Virus record (IMG/VR): IMGVR_UViG_3300042391_000602
Span: 1-32,288 of that record
Length of the DNA stretch: 32,288 nt
Source: a virus
Strand: one strand, 5' to 3'
Shown here: piece by piece, positions 23,389 through 28,035 of the stretch
How the letters are laid out: every line of letters starts with the position of its first letter
Position numbering within the stretch: position 1 is the stretch's first letter
Position numbers and translations under genes: made by a program
Notes under the pieces: model-generated
Seen by the model: the letters and a program-made list of their open reading frames with translations, nothing else
Database searches by the model: none
Told to the model about the DNA's origin: nothing

Positions 23389-23727
23389 TTACGGATTTAA
23401 ACCTAATTCGTGAATTTCACAATGGCTTTTACAATATTCAAAGGCTTCTTCATAAGTTTCTTCTTCAAATAAATAATAGTTTTTATTTGGTATAGAATAT
23501 CTAAAAAAATCTTGAACTTTCAAATAACTATCAGTTATATAATAATCATTTGTATCTTCTCCTACCATAGCAATAAATATTACTTTTTTCATTTTACCAC
23601 AATATTCATTATCAATAAAATGTTGTAAGTAATCTATGTTTATTTTAGCATTAAAGTTAATACATTTAACATCCAATCCTTGTTTGCGTTCTTCAATTGT
23701 TGCGTGATATAGTTTCATATTTTCCAT
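23389..23727 (-). CDS. Hypothetical protein (112 aa)
   Basis: The product begins MENMKLYHATIEERKQGLDV and contains FIAMVGEDTNDYYITDSYL and EEETYEEAFEYCKSHCEI. It is aromatic and acidic. I do not recognise a domain; the YHATI opening recalls short phage proteins with alpha/beta folds. It lies between the ERF operon promoter and the SSB-tail-like gene, within the early operon. Confidence 0.6.
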   Translation of the reverse strand: MENMKLYHATIEERKQGLDVKCINFNAKINIDYLQHFIDNEYCGKMKKVIFIAMVGEDTNDYYITDSYLKVQDFFRYSIPNKNYYLFEEETYEEAFEYCKSHCEIHELGLNP

Positions 23728-23729
23728 AA

Positions 23730-23969
23730 TTAAAAAGGTAAGTCATCAATAATATTATTTATTTTAACATTTGGCTCAGTAGTCGTTGGCTTAACAAATG
23801 GCTCTTGGAACGATGCGCTAAAATACTTTGTGCCTTTAGAAGATTCCTTTACCCACAAAGATATTTCCATTTCTTTGTCATTTACTTTTACAGTGCCACG
23901 ATAATCGGGCTGGCTTTCTTTTGTTTTGTTGTTTTTAAAGATTGCTCCTGAGTTGTTTTTTGTTTCCAT
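23730..23969 (-). CDS. Small protein with SSB-like acidic tail (DUF736-like)
   Basis: The 79-residue protein has NNSGAIFKNNKTKESQPDYR and then GTVKVNDKEMEISLWVK and SSKGTKYFSASFQEPF, the pattern of small DUF736-like proteins. It ends in NIIDDLPF. The DDLPF end closely resembles the C-terminal DDDIPF tip of single-stranded DNA-binding proteins, which recruits host replication and repair proteins. It may therefore act as a mini SSB or as a docking mimic. Its company (ERF, Gp157) fits that role. The fold assignment is moderate. Confidence 0.68.
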   Translation of the reverse strand: METKNNSGAIFKNNKTKESQPDYRGTVKVNDKEMEISLWVKESSKGTKYFSASFQEPFVKPTTTEPNVKINNIIDDLPF

Positions 23970-23972
23970 TTT

Positions 23973-24311
23973 TTATTTGTTTTTTAGTTTATTTATTTTT
24001 CGTTGTTTTCTTGCAGCTTGTATAATATGGTTGTGAGTATCTGTTAATTGCTTTCTAAAGTCGCTAGTGTTTTTACCTATCATTCTGACAGCTGTATCAA
24101 AGATGTAACCACATTCAATGTAGTAAGCTACTAACTCTACTTGTTTATCCAATTCTACTTTAAAAGGGCTAATGTGTAGCTTTTCATTTGGCTTGTTACT
24201 TTCTATCCATTCGCTGGTTTGATGTATTAAAGCGGTAAATAAAAGGCTACTACTACCACAATTTGATGAGTAAATTAACTGGTCCTCGAGTGATTGAATT
24301 TCTTTTAGCAT
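23973..24311 (-). CDS. Hypothetical helical protein (112 aa)
   Basis: The product is MLKEIQSLEDQLIYSSNCG followed by SSSLLFTALIHQTSEWIESN, then helix-rich and basic at the C-terminus (ARKQRKINKLKNK). The Lys/Arg-rich end could bind nucleic acid. No known family. It is one base from the upstream ribbon-helix-helix-like gene. Confidence 0.6.
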   Translation of the reverse strand: MLKEIQSLEDQLIYSSNCGSSSLLFTALIHQTSEWIESNKPNEKLHISPFKVELDKQVELVAYYIECGYIFDTAVRMIGKNTSDFRKQLTDTHNHIIQAARKQRKINKLKNK

Positions 24312-24312
24312 A

Positions 24313-24495
24313 TTAAAAAGGGCATTTAGTTTTTAGTTTATTTTCTTTAATTGTTTTCCAGTCTTTTTTTAGTTTTTCTTTTACTGCCAAACGGATAAAA
24401 TGGTTAACATTTATACCATAATCTTCTAAGGTTTCAAAGGCTTTTTTTTGAGTTTCTGTAAAACCTATAACCTTTTTATATTTAAGTAGTTGCAT
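24313..24495 (-). CDS. Small ribbon-helix-helix-like protein (60 aa)
   Basis: In MQLLKYKKVIGFTETQKKAF, the strand-like start is followed by a helix with LEDYGINVNHFIRLAVKEK, a pattern close to the second helix of ribbon-helix-helix DNA-binding proteins (NxFIRxAxxEK). It is Lys-rich. It is the first non-cassette gene downstream of the cassette array. A regulatory role is inferred. Confidence 0.55.
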   Translation of the reverse strand: MQLLKYKKVIGFTETQKKAFETLEDYGINVNHFIRLAVKEKLKKDWKTIKENKLKTKCPF

Positions 24496-24530
24496 TGTTA
24501 TTGATATTAGTTTGTTAGTTTTAGCGAGTT

Positions 24531-24759
24531 GTTAGTGGCAATGTTACAGCATCGACAAATGTGGGTAATTGACACAATACTCAAAGTCTTCTATACACCA
24601 AATTCCATCATCACCATCTAAAGCAAAAGCTCTTTGACTACCAAAATTTGGTAAGTCTTTAGAAATAGTTTTTTCTTTCCCAGCGTTGAATAAATAGTCT
24701 TTTGTATTATTTTTGATTTTAACTTTCATTCCTACTTGAAGAAAAACACTGCCACTAAC
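24531..24759 (-). mobile_element. Integron-type gene cassette D
   Basis: On the plus strand GTTAGTGGCA (24531-24540) and TGCCACTAAC (24750-24759) are exact reverse complements that bound one minus-strand gene. In cassette orientation the unit starts with GTTAGTGGCA and ends with TGCCACTAAC, as integron cassettes start with GTTRRRY and end in the complementary core site. The attC beyond this end appears truncated: no further GTT core follows it. Confidence 0.65.
24544..24729 (-). CDS. Cassette gene D, hypothetical (61 aa)
   Basis: I prefer ATG at 24729 (MKVKIKNNTKDYLFNAGKEK). A longer frame from 24810 would add 27 residues (including PPLQQTAVSGS) that are just a translation of the attC-like site. 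The protein is a small beta-rich acidic domain with ALDGDDGIWCIEDFEYC. It lies inside a 10-bp inverted-repeat cassette. Function unknown, as is usual for cassette proteins. Confidence 0.6.
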   Translation of the reverse strand: MKVKIKNNTKDYLFNAGKEKTISKDLPNFGSQRAFALDGDDGIWCIEDFEYCVNYPHLSML

Positions 24760-24888
24760 AGCCGTTTGCTGCAATGGCGGGTTCTGTGGTAAATTGTTAG
24801 TTTCTTGCATTTTATTAAATTTTGTGGTTAATGAAAAGTCAGTGCATTTAAGCCACCACTGACAGCAAGTGGCAAAGCGTTATAGGTA
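24750..24888 (-). repeat. attC-like site between cassettes C and D
   Basis: In cassette orientation it runs from TACCTATAAC (24888-24879) to GTTAGTGGCA (24759-24750). Near the ends TAAC pairs with GTTA, and TTGCTG with CAGCAA, like R and L boxes of a long attC with a large variable loop. It also contains a hairpin with seven pairs (arms GTCAGTG and CACTGAC, followed by TTTT). The left core is complementary to the start of its own cassette (C), not to the right core, as in real integron sites. Confidence 0.6.
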
Positions 24889-25176
24889 AGTTGCGTATCA
24901 TTTAGAAACATTTTTTATATCCATAATTAATTTTTTATAGTTATCTGAAAAGCAAGTGTCAGATATGTTTCCACTATATTTCCCTAACCTAAAAAACTCA
25001 TGTGCAACACAATATAATAATTCATCATTTTTACCTATTAATTCTAATAAGTTTTCATATTTCTTTTTAGGTGTATTACCTTCTAATTTTTCTAAAATAT
25101 CATTTTCGTAATTTGTCATATTATTTATTTTTTAAATTGTGTATTAATTAAACATTCATTACAACCTACCTATAAC
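24879..25176 (-). mobile_element. Integron-type gene cassette C
   Basis: Exact 10-bp inverted repeats GTTATAGGTA (24879-24888) and TACCTATAAC (25167-25176) on the plus strand enclose a single minus-strand gene. The repeats differ from those of cassettes B and D, so each cassette carries its own matched pair. This is expected if each unit once existed as a circle with one attC. Confidence 0.7.
24898..25119 (-). CDS. Cassette gene C, hypothetical (73 aa)
   Basis: The product MTNYENDILEKLEGNTPKKK, then YENLLELIGKNDELLYCVAH and FFRLGKYSGN, is a small helical protein without recognised domain. The start lies about 50 bp inside the cassette and the stop (TGA) is ten bases before the downstream core site. 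The compact one-gene unit is typical of integron cassettes. It is probably transcribed from the phage early promoter near 26000. Confidence 0.65.
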   Translation of the reverse strand: MTNYENDILEKLEGNTPKKKYENLLELIGKNDELLYCVAHEFFRLGKYSGNISDTCFSDNYKKLIMDIKNVSK

Positions 25177-25227
25177 AGCACCTAATAAACAGCAAGCCGA
25201 TTTATTAGCTGCAAAACGTTATGTGCC
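25167..25227 (-). repeat. attC-like site between cassettes B and C (best preserved)
   Basis: The site is 61 bp. In cassette orientation the R box ATAAC/GTTAT forms the outer stem, an unpaired spacer follows (GTTTTGCAG opposite GTGCT), then an eight-pair L box (CTAATAAA with TTTATTAG), and a short loop TCGGCTTGCTG. This is the layout of integron attC sites (R, unpaired central spacer, L, variable terminal structure), with length close to the short attC class. Confidence 0.7.
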
Positions 25228-25380
25228 ATTTTAGGACACCCTTGCAATCTCATACACTTCATCAATTAAATGGTAGTGAGTTGCAAATTTCACCATTGCA
25301 TAATTTAAACTACTTGCTTCAATATGTACCATTAAATCTTTATCCATACTTCTGTATTGGAATAAAAAACGGCACATAAC
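25218..25380 (-). mobile_element. Integron-type gene cassette B
   Basis: Exact 10-bp inverted repeats GTTATGTGCC (25218-25227) and GGCACATAAC (25371-25380) on the plus strand enclose one minus-strand gene. At 163 bp it is the smallest unit, with its reading frame starting at, or just after, the core site. Confidence 0.68.
25231..25377 (-). CDS. Cassette gene B, hypothetical (48 aa)
   Basis: The ATG at 25377 lies in the cassette's core site; a second ATG at 25347 would give 38 residues beginning MDKDLMVHIEASSLNY. An upstream start at 25437 would add residues encoded by the attC-like site, which is less plausible. The product ends HLIDEVYEIARVS and is a small alpha/beta protein without known domain. 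Stop TAA lies three bases from the downstream core site. Confidence 0.5.
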   Translation of the reverse strand: MCRFLFQYRSMDKDLMVHIEASSLNYAMVKFATHYHLIDEVYEIARVS

Positions 25381-25508
25381 AGCACCTAAAAAAGATGGCT
25401 TGCTTTGTTCTTCTAATAAACTTTTGTCTGTGTTCATAATTTTGTTCTTTTAATTAAGTTTCGAGGTATTAATCAGCCACCTCGTTTAGCTGCAAAACGT
25501 TATATTTT
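25371..25508 (-). repeat. attC-like site between cassette A and B
   Basis: In cassette orientation it begins with ATATAAC and GTTTTGCAG, shared over 18 bases with the site at 25167-25227, and ends with TTTAG, GTGCT, GTTATGTGCC. The R box ATAAC/GTTAT and the spacers GTTTTGCAG and GTGCT are the same as in that site. The L box (CTAAA with TTTAG) differs but is still complementary. An inner hairpin (arms CGAGGT and ACCTCG) fills the loop. Confidence 0.65.
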
Positions 25509-25592
25509 ACTTTTAGCTTTTAAATATTTAATATAAAGTTCAAAGTTAAAATTATCCCACCACTGGGCCTTTATTATTGTTGCGATTTCCAT
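25500..25592 (-). CDS. Small hypothetical protein (30 aa), possible remnant of cassette A
   Basis: The frame MEIATIIKAQWWDNFNFELY ends with TAA that is part of the attC core ATATAAC, as is common for cassette genes. It overlaps the upstream frame by 19 bp. The matching cassette start (GTTATATTTT in gene orientation) is not found upstream, so the 5' end of this cassette has been lost or has been joined to phage sequence. Very short, so moderate confidence only. Confidence 0.45.
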   Translation of the reverse strand: MEIATIIKAQWWDNFNFELYIKYLKAKSKI

Positions 25593-25651
25593 TCTCTATA
25601 CATTACGTTAATAATTGATATGCAGGCTATTAGTAGTATTAAAGGTATCAT
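25574..25651 (-). CDS. Membrane peptide (25 aa)
   Basis: The frame MIPLILLIACISIINVMYRE starts within the previous stop (ATGA) and is almost wholly one membrane segment. It is coupled to the gene before and overlaps the following one. Such tiny membrane peptides are frequent in early phage regions. No function can be assigned. Confidence 0.4.
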   Translation of the reverse strand: MIPLILLIACISIINVMYREWKSQQ

Positions 25652-25794
25652 TTTATTGTTTTTAAGTAGTTATTAATTTTCTTTTTAATTCTCAGTCTTA
25701 ATTCTGATGGCTCAATTACTTCGTGGGCCAGGTTTAACAATTCCGTTTCTAAACGGATCGGATAAACTTTTGTTTTGGGTTGTTTGATTTTCAT
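25648..25794 (-). CDS. Small basic protein, ribbon-helix-helix-like (48 aa)
   Basis: The product MKIKQPKTKVYPIRLETELL has a strand with alternating residues followed by two helices (ELLNLAHEV and ELRLRIKKKINNYL). This is the size and pattern of a minimal ribbon-helix-helix DNA-binding protein. It begins two bases before the stop of the upstream gene. Inferred regulator. Confidence 0.5.
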   Translation of the reverse strand: MKIKQPKTKVYPIRLETELLNLAHEVIEPSELRLRIKKKINNYLKTIK

Positions 25795-25795
25795 A

Positions 25796-25963
25796 TTATG
25801 AGTTTTTATATTGAATTAAATAGTTAGCAGCTAATTTTAAATATTCAGAATAATAATCGTTTCTTTCTTTTGTGCTTAATGTTTTGTCTTTAACACAATT
25901 TAATAAATGATTCATTAATTCTTTAGTGTTTAATAAGTCTGTGTTGTTTGCTATAATTGTCAT
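25796..25963 (-). CDS. Small hypothetical protein, first gene of the minus operon (55 aa)
   Basis: The product MTIIANNTDLLNTKELMNHL is helical and continues with KTLSTKERNDYYSEYLKLAA. It is the promoter-proximal gene of the long minus-strand operon, with its start about 28 bases after the predicted transcription start. No domain is recognised; its position would suit an early host-takeover or regulatory protein. Confidence 0.55.
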   Translation of the reverse strand: MTIIANNTDLLNTKELMNHLLNCVKDKTLSTKERNDYYSEYLKLAANYLIQYKNS

Positions 25964-25992
25964 GTTGTTAGTTTTTAAAGTTATTGTTATCT

Positions 25993-26029
25993 GTGTACAA
26001 ATGTATACACTATTTAATTAATAACCAAA
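25993..26029 (-). promoter_or_regulatory. Early promoter of minus operon with symmetric operator
   Basis: The minus strand has TTTG (26026-26029), a 20-bp spacer, and TACATTTG (25998-26005): a full match to the Bacteroidota housekeeping promoter. The -7 box is exactly flanked by inverted repeats GTGTA (25993-25997) and TACAC (26006-26010), a likely repressor site. Another inverted repeat, TTGAT/ATCAA, lies at 26057-26067 between this promoter and the divergent plus gene. Confidence 0.75.
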
Positions 26030-26056
26030 TATATTTTTAATTATTTACTTAACTGC

Positions 26057-26067
26057 TTGATTATCAA
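26057..26067. promoter_or_regulatory. Inverted repeat TTGAT-T-ATCAA, possible operator
   Basis: A perfect 5-bp inverted repeat with a one-base centre lies between the two divergent promoters. Such a site suits a dimeric repressor; in AT-rich DNA it could also occur by chance. Confidence 0.3.
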
Positions 26068-26138
26068 TAAGTTTAATTCCATCATGTACAAAAAACAACA
26101 TAATTTAAACATTATCCGCAAATATGCGTTAATTATTT

Positions 26139-26146
26139 TATATTTG
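26139..26146 (+). promoter_or_regulatory. Bacteroidota-type -7 box (TATATTTG)
   Basis: TATATTTG lies four bases before the ATG of the next gene, predicting a leaderless transcript. The expected -33 position reads TCCG, so only one box matches. Confidence 0.45.
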
Positions 26147-26150
26147 CTTT

Positions 26151-26384
26151 ATGGAAAAACACGAAGTAAAAGCTATTGCAATGATTAAAGAAATTGATCG
26201 TATAATTTGCGCTAATTGTACTAACGACAAAACAGTTATTCACCTGGCAATCATGCAGTGTAAAGAGCAAAACAATACACTTTACAGACATAATTTAATA
26301 CATGGTAAAAGTAATGAGTTTGAGCAATTAGAGCAAGTTGTTTTTTGGGATAAGGTTAAGGAGTACCTGAAATCACTTTTATAG
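26151..26384 (+). CDS. Hypothetical protein divergent from the early operon (77 aa)
   Basis: The product MEKHEVKAIAMIKEIDRIIC is helical and acidic and ends with FWDKVKEYLKSLL. It is the only plus-strand gene in the region, divergent from the minus operon and overlapping the opposing gene downstream by 29 bp. Its position facing the operator-bearing promoter suggests a regulator such as an antirepressor, but no DNA-binding fold is recognised. Confidence 0.6.
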   Translation: MEKHEVKAIAMIKEIDRIICANCTNDKTVIHLAIMQCKEQNNTLYRHNLIHGKSNEFEQLEQVVFWDKVKEYLKSLL

Positions 26385-26661
26385 TTTCCAGATAAGCTAA
26401 AAAGTTTTTATCAAATGTATCGTATTTAAGAACAGCATAAACATAAGTTCCATCACTTAAATAAACCTTTGTACATTCGGTAGGGTTTTGGTCTATATCA
26501 AATAGGGTATATTCTCTATATGATGTTATCCATAAATAATCAGTTGCTAGGGTTATATTAAATTTATGCCAGTAACTAAACACTTTTACAATTAAAGTAT
26601 TGTCAGAATCAAACGATTGAACTTCGTGTGTGTCGTATATTTTAAACTCAAATAGATTCAT
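26356..26661 (-). CDS. Hypothetical protein (101 aa)
   Basis: The product MNLFEFKIYDTHEVQSFDSD contains several beta strands with Tyr/Trp (LATDYLWITSYREYTLF, then TYVYAVLKYDTFD). It lies one base downstream of the metallophosphoesterase gene and probably shares its promoter. No family is recognised. It converges with the plus-strand gene. Confidence 0.6.
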   Translation of the reverse strand: MNLFEFKIYDTHEVQSFDSDNTLIVKVFSYWHKFNITLATDYLWITSYREYTLFDIDQNPTECTKVYLSDGTYVYAVLKYDTFDKNFLAYLETIKVISGTP

Positions 26662-26662
26662 T

Positions 26663-27658
26663 TTAATAAACTTTGCCTTTAATTATTTTCTTATTTTCTA
26701 AAATATATTCGCCTGTTTTTATATTTAATTCACAATAAGCAAAACCTAAATTATGCCTATTAATTGGCATATAAGCGGGGTTTAAATCACATAAGCAACC
26801 AACACTATTAACGCTAATTATATCGCCTGATAGAGTAGCTTCTGTGTGTTGTGATGTTTTATGGTAATGGCCCACAATAACATTGTCCATTGTTTTTAAA
26901 AATGTAGCACGACTTGGATTAACACCACCAGCACCACCGCCAGCGAGTTCGTGGCCATGTAATGCTATCAATTTACCTATTTTAATAGGTCGTTTATTTT
27001 TTACAATTTCAATCTTTAATTCACCTAATCTTAATAATATTTCTAACTGAAAATCTTTAACATCAAATATCTCTGGTGCTTTAGCATATAAAAACTTTTC
27101 CCATCGTTCATCGTGGTTTCCTAGCTTAAATACTATTTTTGTTTTAGGAAAATGCAAACGTAATGATTGTAAAAACATTCTAACTGAATCAAATTCCTCT
27201 GCAATACTTCTCGCTCTAAAATCACGCTCATGCCGGCTTATATTTGCAAAATCAATTAAATCCCCGTTTATCAAAATACAGTCAACTTTTTTTTCTTTGC
27301 CATAATCTAAAGCTAAAATAATAGCTTCATTGTTTTGATAGGGAAAATGTAAATCACTTATAATTAAAATTCGGCTTTGTTTAATTTCATAGTTAGAAAA
27401 ATCATTTGCATAACCTTCGGGTAAATCGTAATGGCTAGGTCTTTTTTCTCCAAATAAACTTTTATCCTTAGATTTTGTTTGGCTATTCCCACCTTTGCCA
27501 GTTATGTATCTTATAATTGACCTTATCGATTCAGCGTCAATAAACGATTCTTTGTTTTCTTTATAGATTTTCCTAGACAAAGATGCGTAATTTGACTCAG
27601 GAAACTTTTTTAAATATTCCCGAACGATGCTATTTTTTAAAGTAGGTTTTTGTGTCAT
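26663..27658 (-). CDS. Calcineurin-like metallophosphoesterase with N-terminal helical domain
   Basis: All five metal-binding motifs are present: SDLHFPYQ (Asp102, His104), NGDLIDF (Asp133), GNHDERW (Asn181, His182), ALHGHEL (His234, His236) and VGHYHKT (His264, His266). Residues 1-55 are helical (SNYASLSRKIYKENKES, IRSIIRYITGKGG) like a DNA-binding region. Phage enzymes of this kind may act as nucleases or phosphatases in DNA metabolism (compare the lambda phosphatase and SbcD families). Length 331. It is divergent from the primase-helicase across the putative origin. Confidence 0.88.
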   Translation of the reverse strand: MTQKPTLKNSIVREYLKKFPESNYASLSRKIYKENKESFIDAESIRSIIRYITGKGGNSQTKSKDKSLFGEKRPSHYDLPEGYANDFSNYEIKQSRILIISDLHFPYQNNEAIILALDYGKEKKVDCILINGDLIDFANISRHERDFRARSIAEEFDSVRMFLQSLRLHFPKTKIVFKLGNHDERWEKFLYAKAPEIFDVKDFQLEILLRLGELKIEIVKNKRPIKIGKLIALHGHELAGGGAGGVNPSRATFLKTMDNVIVGHYHKTSQHTEATLSGDIISVNSVGCLCDLNPAYMPINRHNLGFAYCELNIKTGEYILENKKIIKGKVY

Positions 27659-27664
27659 ATTTTA

Positions 27665-27672
27665 CAAATGTA
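27665..27672 (-). promoter_or_regulatory. Promoter -7 box for metallophosphoesterase gene
   Basis: The minus strand reads TACATTTG, a full match to the -7 consensus; it ends six bases before the gene's ATG. The -33 position (TGTT-like) is weak. Confidence 0.5.
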
Positions 27673-27717
27673 GTGAATTGTTGTTTATTATGAACATTAT
27701 GGTAATATTTGATGATT

Positions 27718-27740
27718 ATATAACACATAACACATAACAG
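27718..27740 (+). repeat. Short tandem repeat of ATAACAC
   Basis: ATAACAC is repeated (ATAACACATAACACATAAC) just upstream of a run of six C. It may be part of the origin region. Confidence 0.4.
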
Positions 27741-27810
27741 TTTACTACCCCCCTATTACCCTTATAGCGTTTTTTTACTAAGTGTGTTTTTTTTCTCGTT
27801 TTTACCGAAG

Positions 27811-27896
27811 TCAATCCGTTATTCCGTTGTAAGTGTTGGTATCAGTACAAAGCAATCCGTTGTTAAAGCGTTATTAATCCGTTATAAGCGTTATTT
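27811..27896 (+). repeat. Iteron-like repeats, putative origin of replication
   Basis: CCGTT occurs four times (27816, 27824, 27857, 27879) in related contexts: AATCCGTTAT, ATTCCGTTGTAAGTGTT, AATCCGTTGTTAAAGCGTT and AATCCGTTATAAGCGTT. The last three units end in AGYGTT and are spaced by about 2-3 helical turns. AGCGTT also occurs at 27767-27772. Direct repeats next to a primase-helicase gene are typical of phage or plasmid origins, so this is a candidate initiator-binding array. Confidence 0.55.
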
Positions 27897-27905
27897 AAAA
27901 ATAAA

Positions 27906-27937
27906 TTTGTTTATATTAAAAATGTTTTATATATTTG
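27906..27937 (+). promoter_or_regulatory. Promoter of the primase-helicase leader RNA
   Basis: TTTG (27906-27909), a 20-bp spacer, and TATATTTG (27930-27937) give a full Bacteroidota promoter. Transcription would start near 27942-27945, immediately before the structured RNA. Confidence 0.78.
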
Positions 27938-27943
27938 CAAAAG

Positions 27944-28029
27944 TTAAGGCATTGGTGGATGCTATCTAAATTAACTAAAGTATTAACCCATTGCTGAAGG
28001 AGCCACCACTCCAACGGCATGGGTTTTTT
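27944..28029 (+). ncRNA. Two-hairpin kissing-loop RNA (type shared with 23262-23350)
   Basis: Four bases after the likely start is a hairpin: GGCAT (27948-27952) with ATGCT (27959-27963), loop TGGTGG. A second, long hairpin spans 27985-28025: a seven-pair base (AACCCAT with ATGGGTT), a second stem, a 2x2 internal loop, then GGAG with CTCC, loop CCACCA (28003-28008), and six T. Loops TGGTGG and CCACCA are exactly complementary, so a kissing interaction is likely. The end lies six bases before the primase-helicase ATG. It may be a small RNA, a leader controlling primase-helicase expression, or a replication-control RNA. Confidence 0.68.
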
Positions 28030-28035
28030 AATTAT

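Larger units (their letters stand above)
27659..28035. other. Divergent intergenic region with candidate replication origin
   Basis: This 377-bp region between the metallophosphoesterase and the primase-helicase holds a minus promoter box (27665-27672), short direct repeats, a C-run, an iteron-like cluster (27811-27896), a full plus-strand promoter and a structured RNA. It is the longest gene-free stretch in the window. Confidence 0.6.

Noticed and set aside
24820-24870. The hairpin in the C/D attC-like site as a plain terminator or riboswitch
   Set aside because: There is a seven-pair stem followed by four T and a competing upstream pairing (CCACT with AGTGG), but no ligand-type conserved core; the site is better explained as attC loop structure. 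A weak attenuator effect is not excluded.
24500-26150. CRISPR array
   Set aside because: The repeats here are only partly similar, unevenly spaced, and flank genes rather than short spacers; the attC-like reading explains them better.
27764-27800. Terminator at the T-runs near 27771 and 27787
   Set aside because: Neither T-run is preceded by a stable hairpin on the plus strand.
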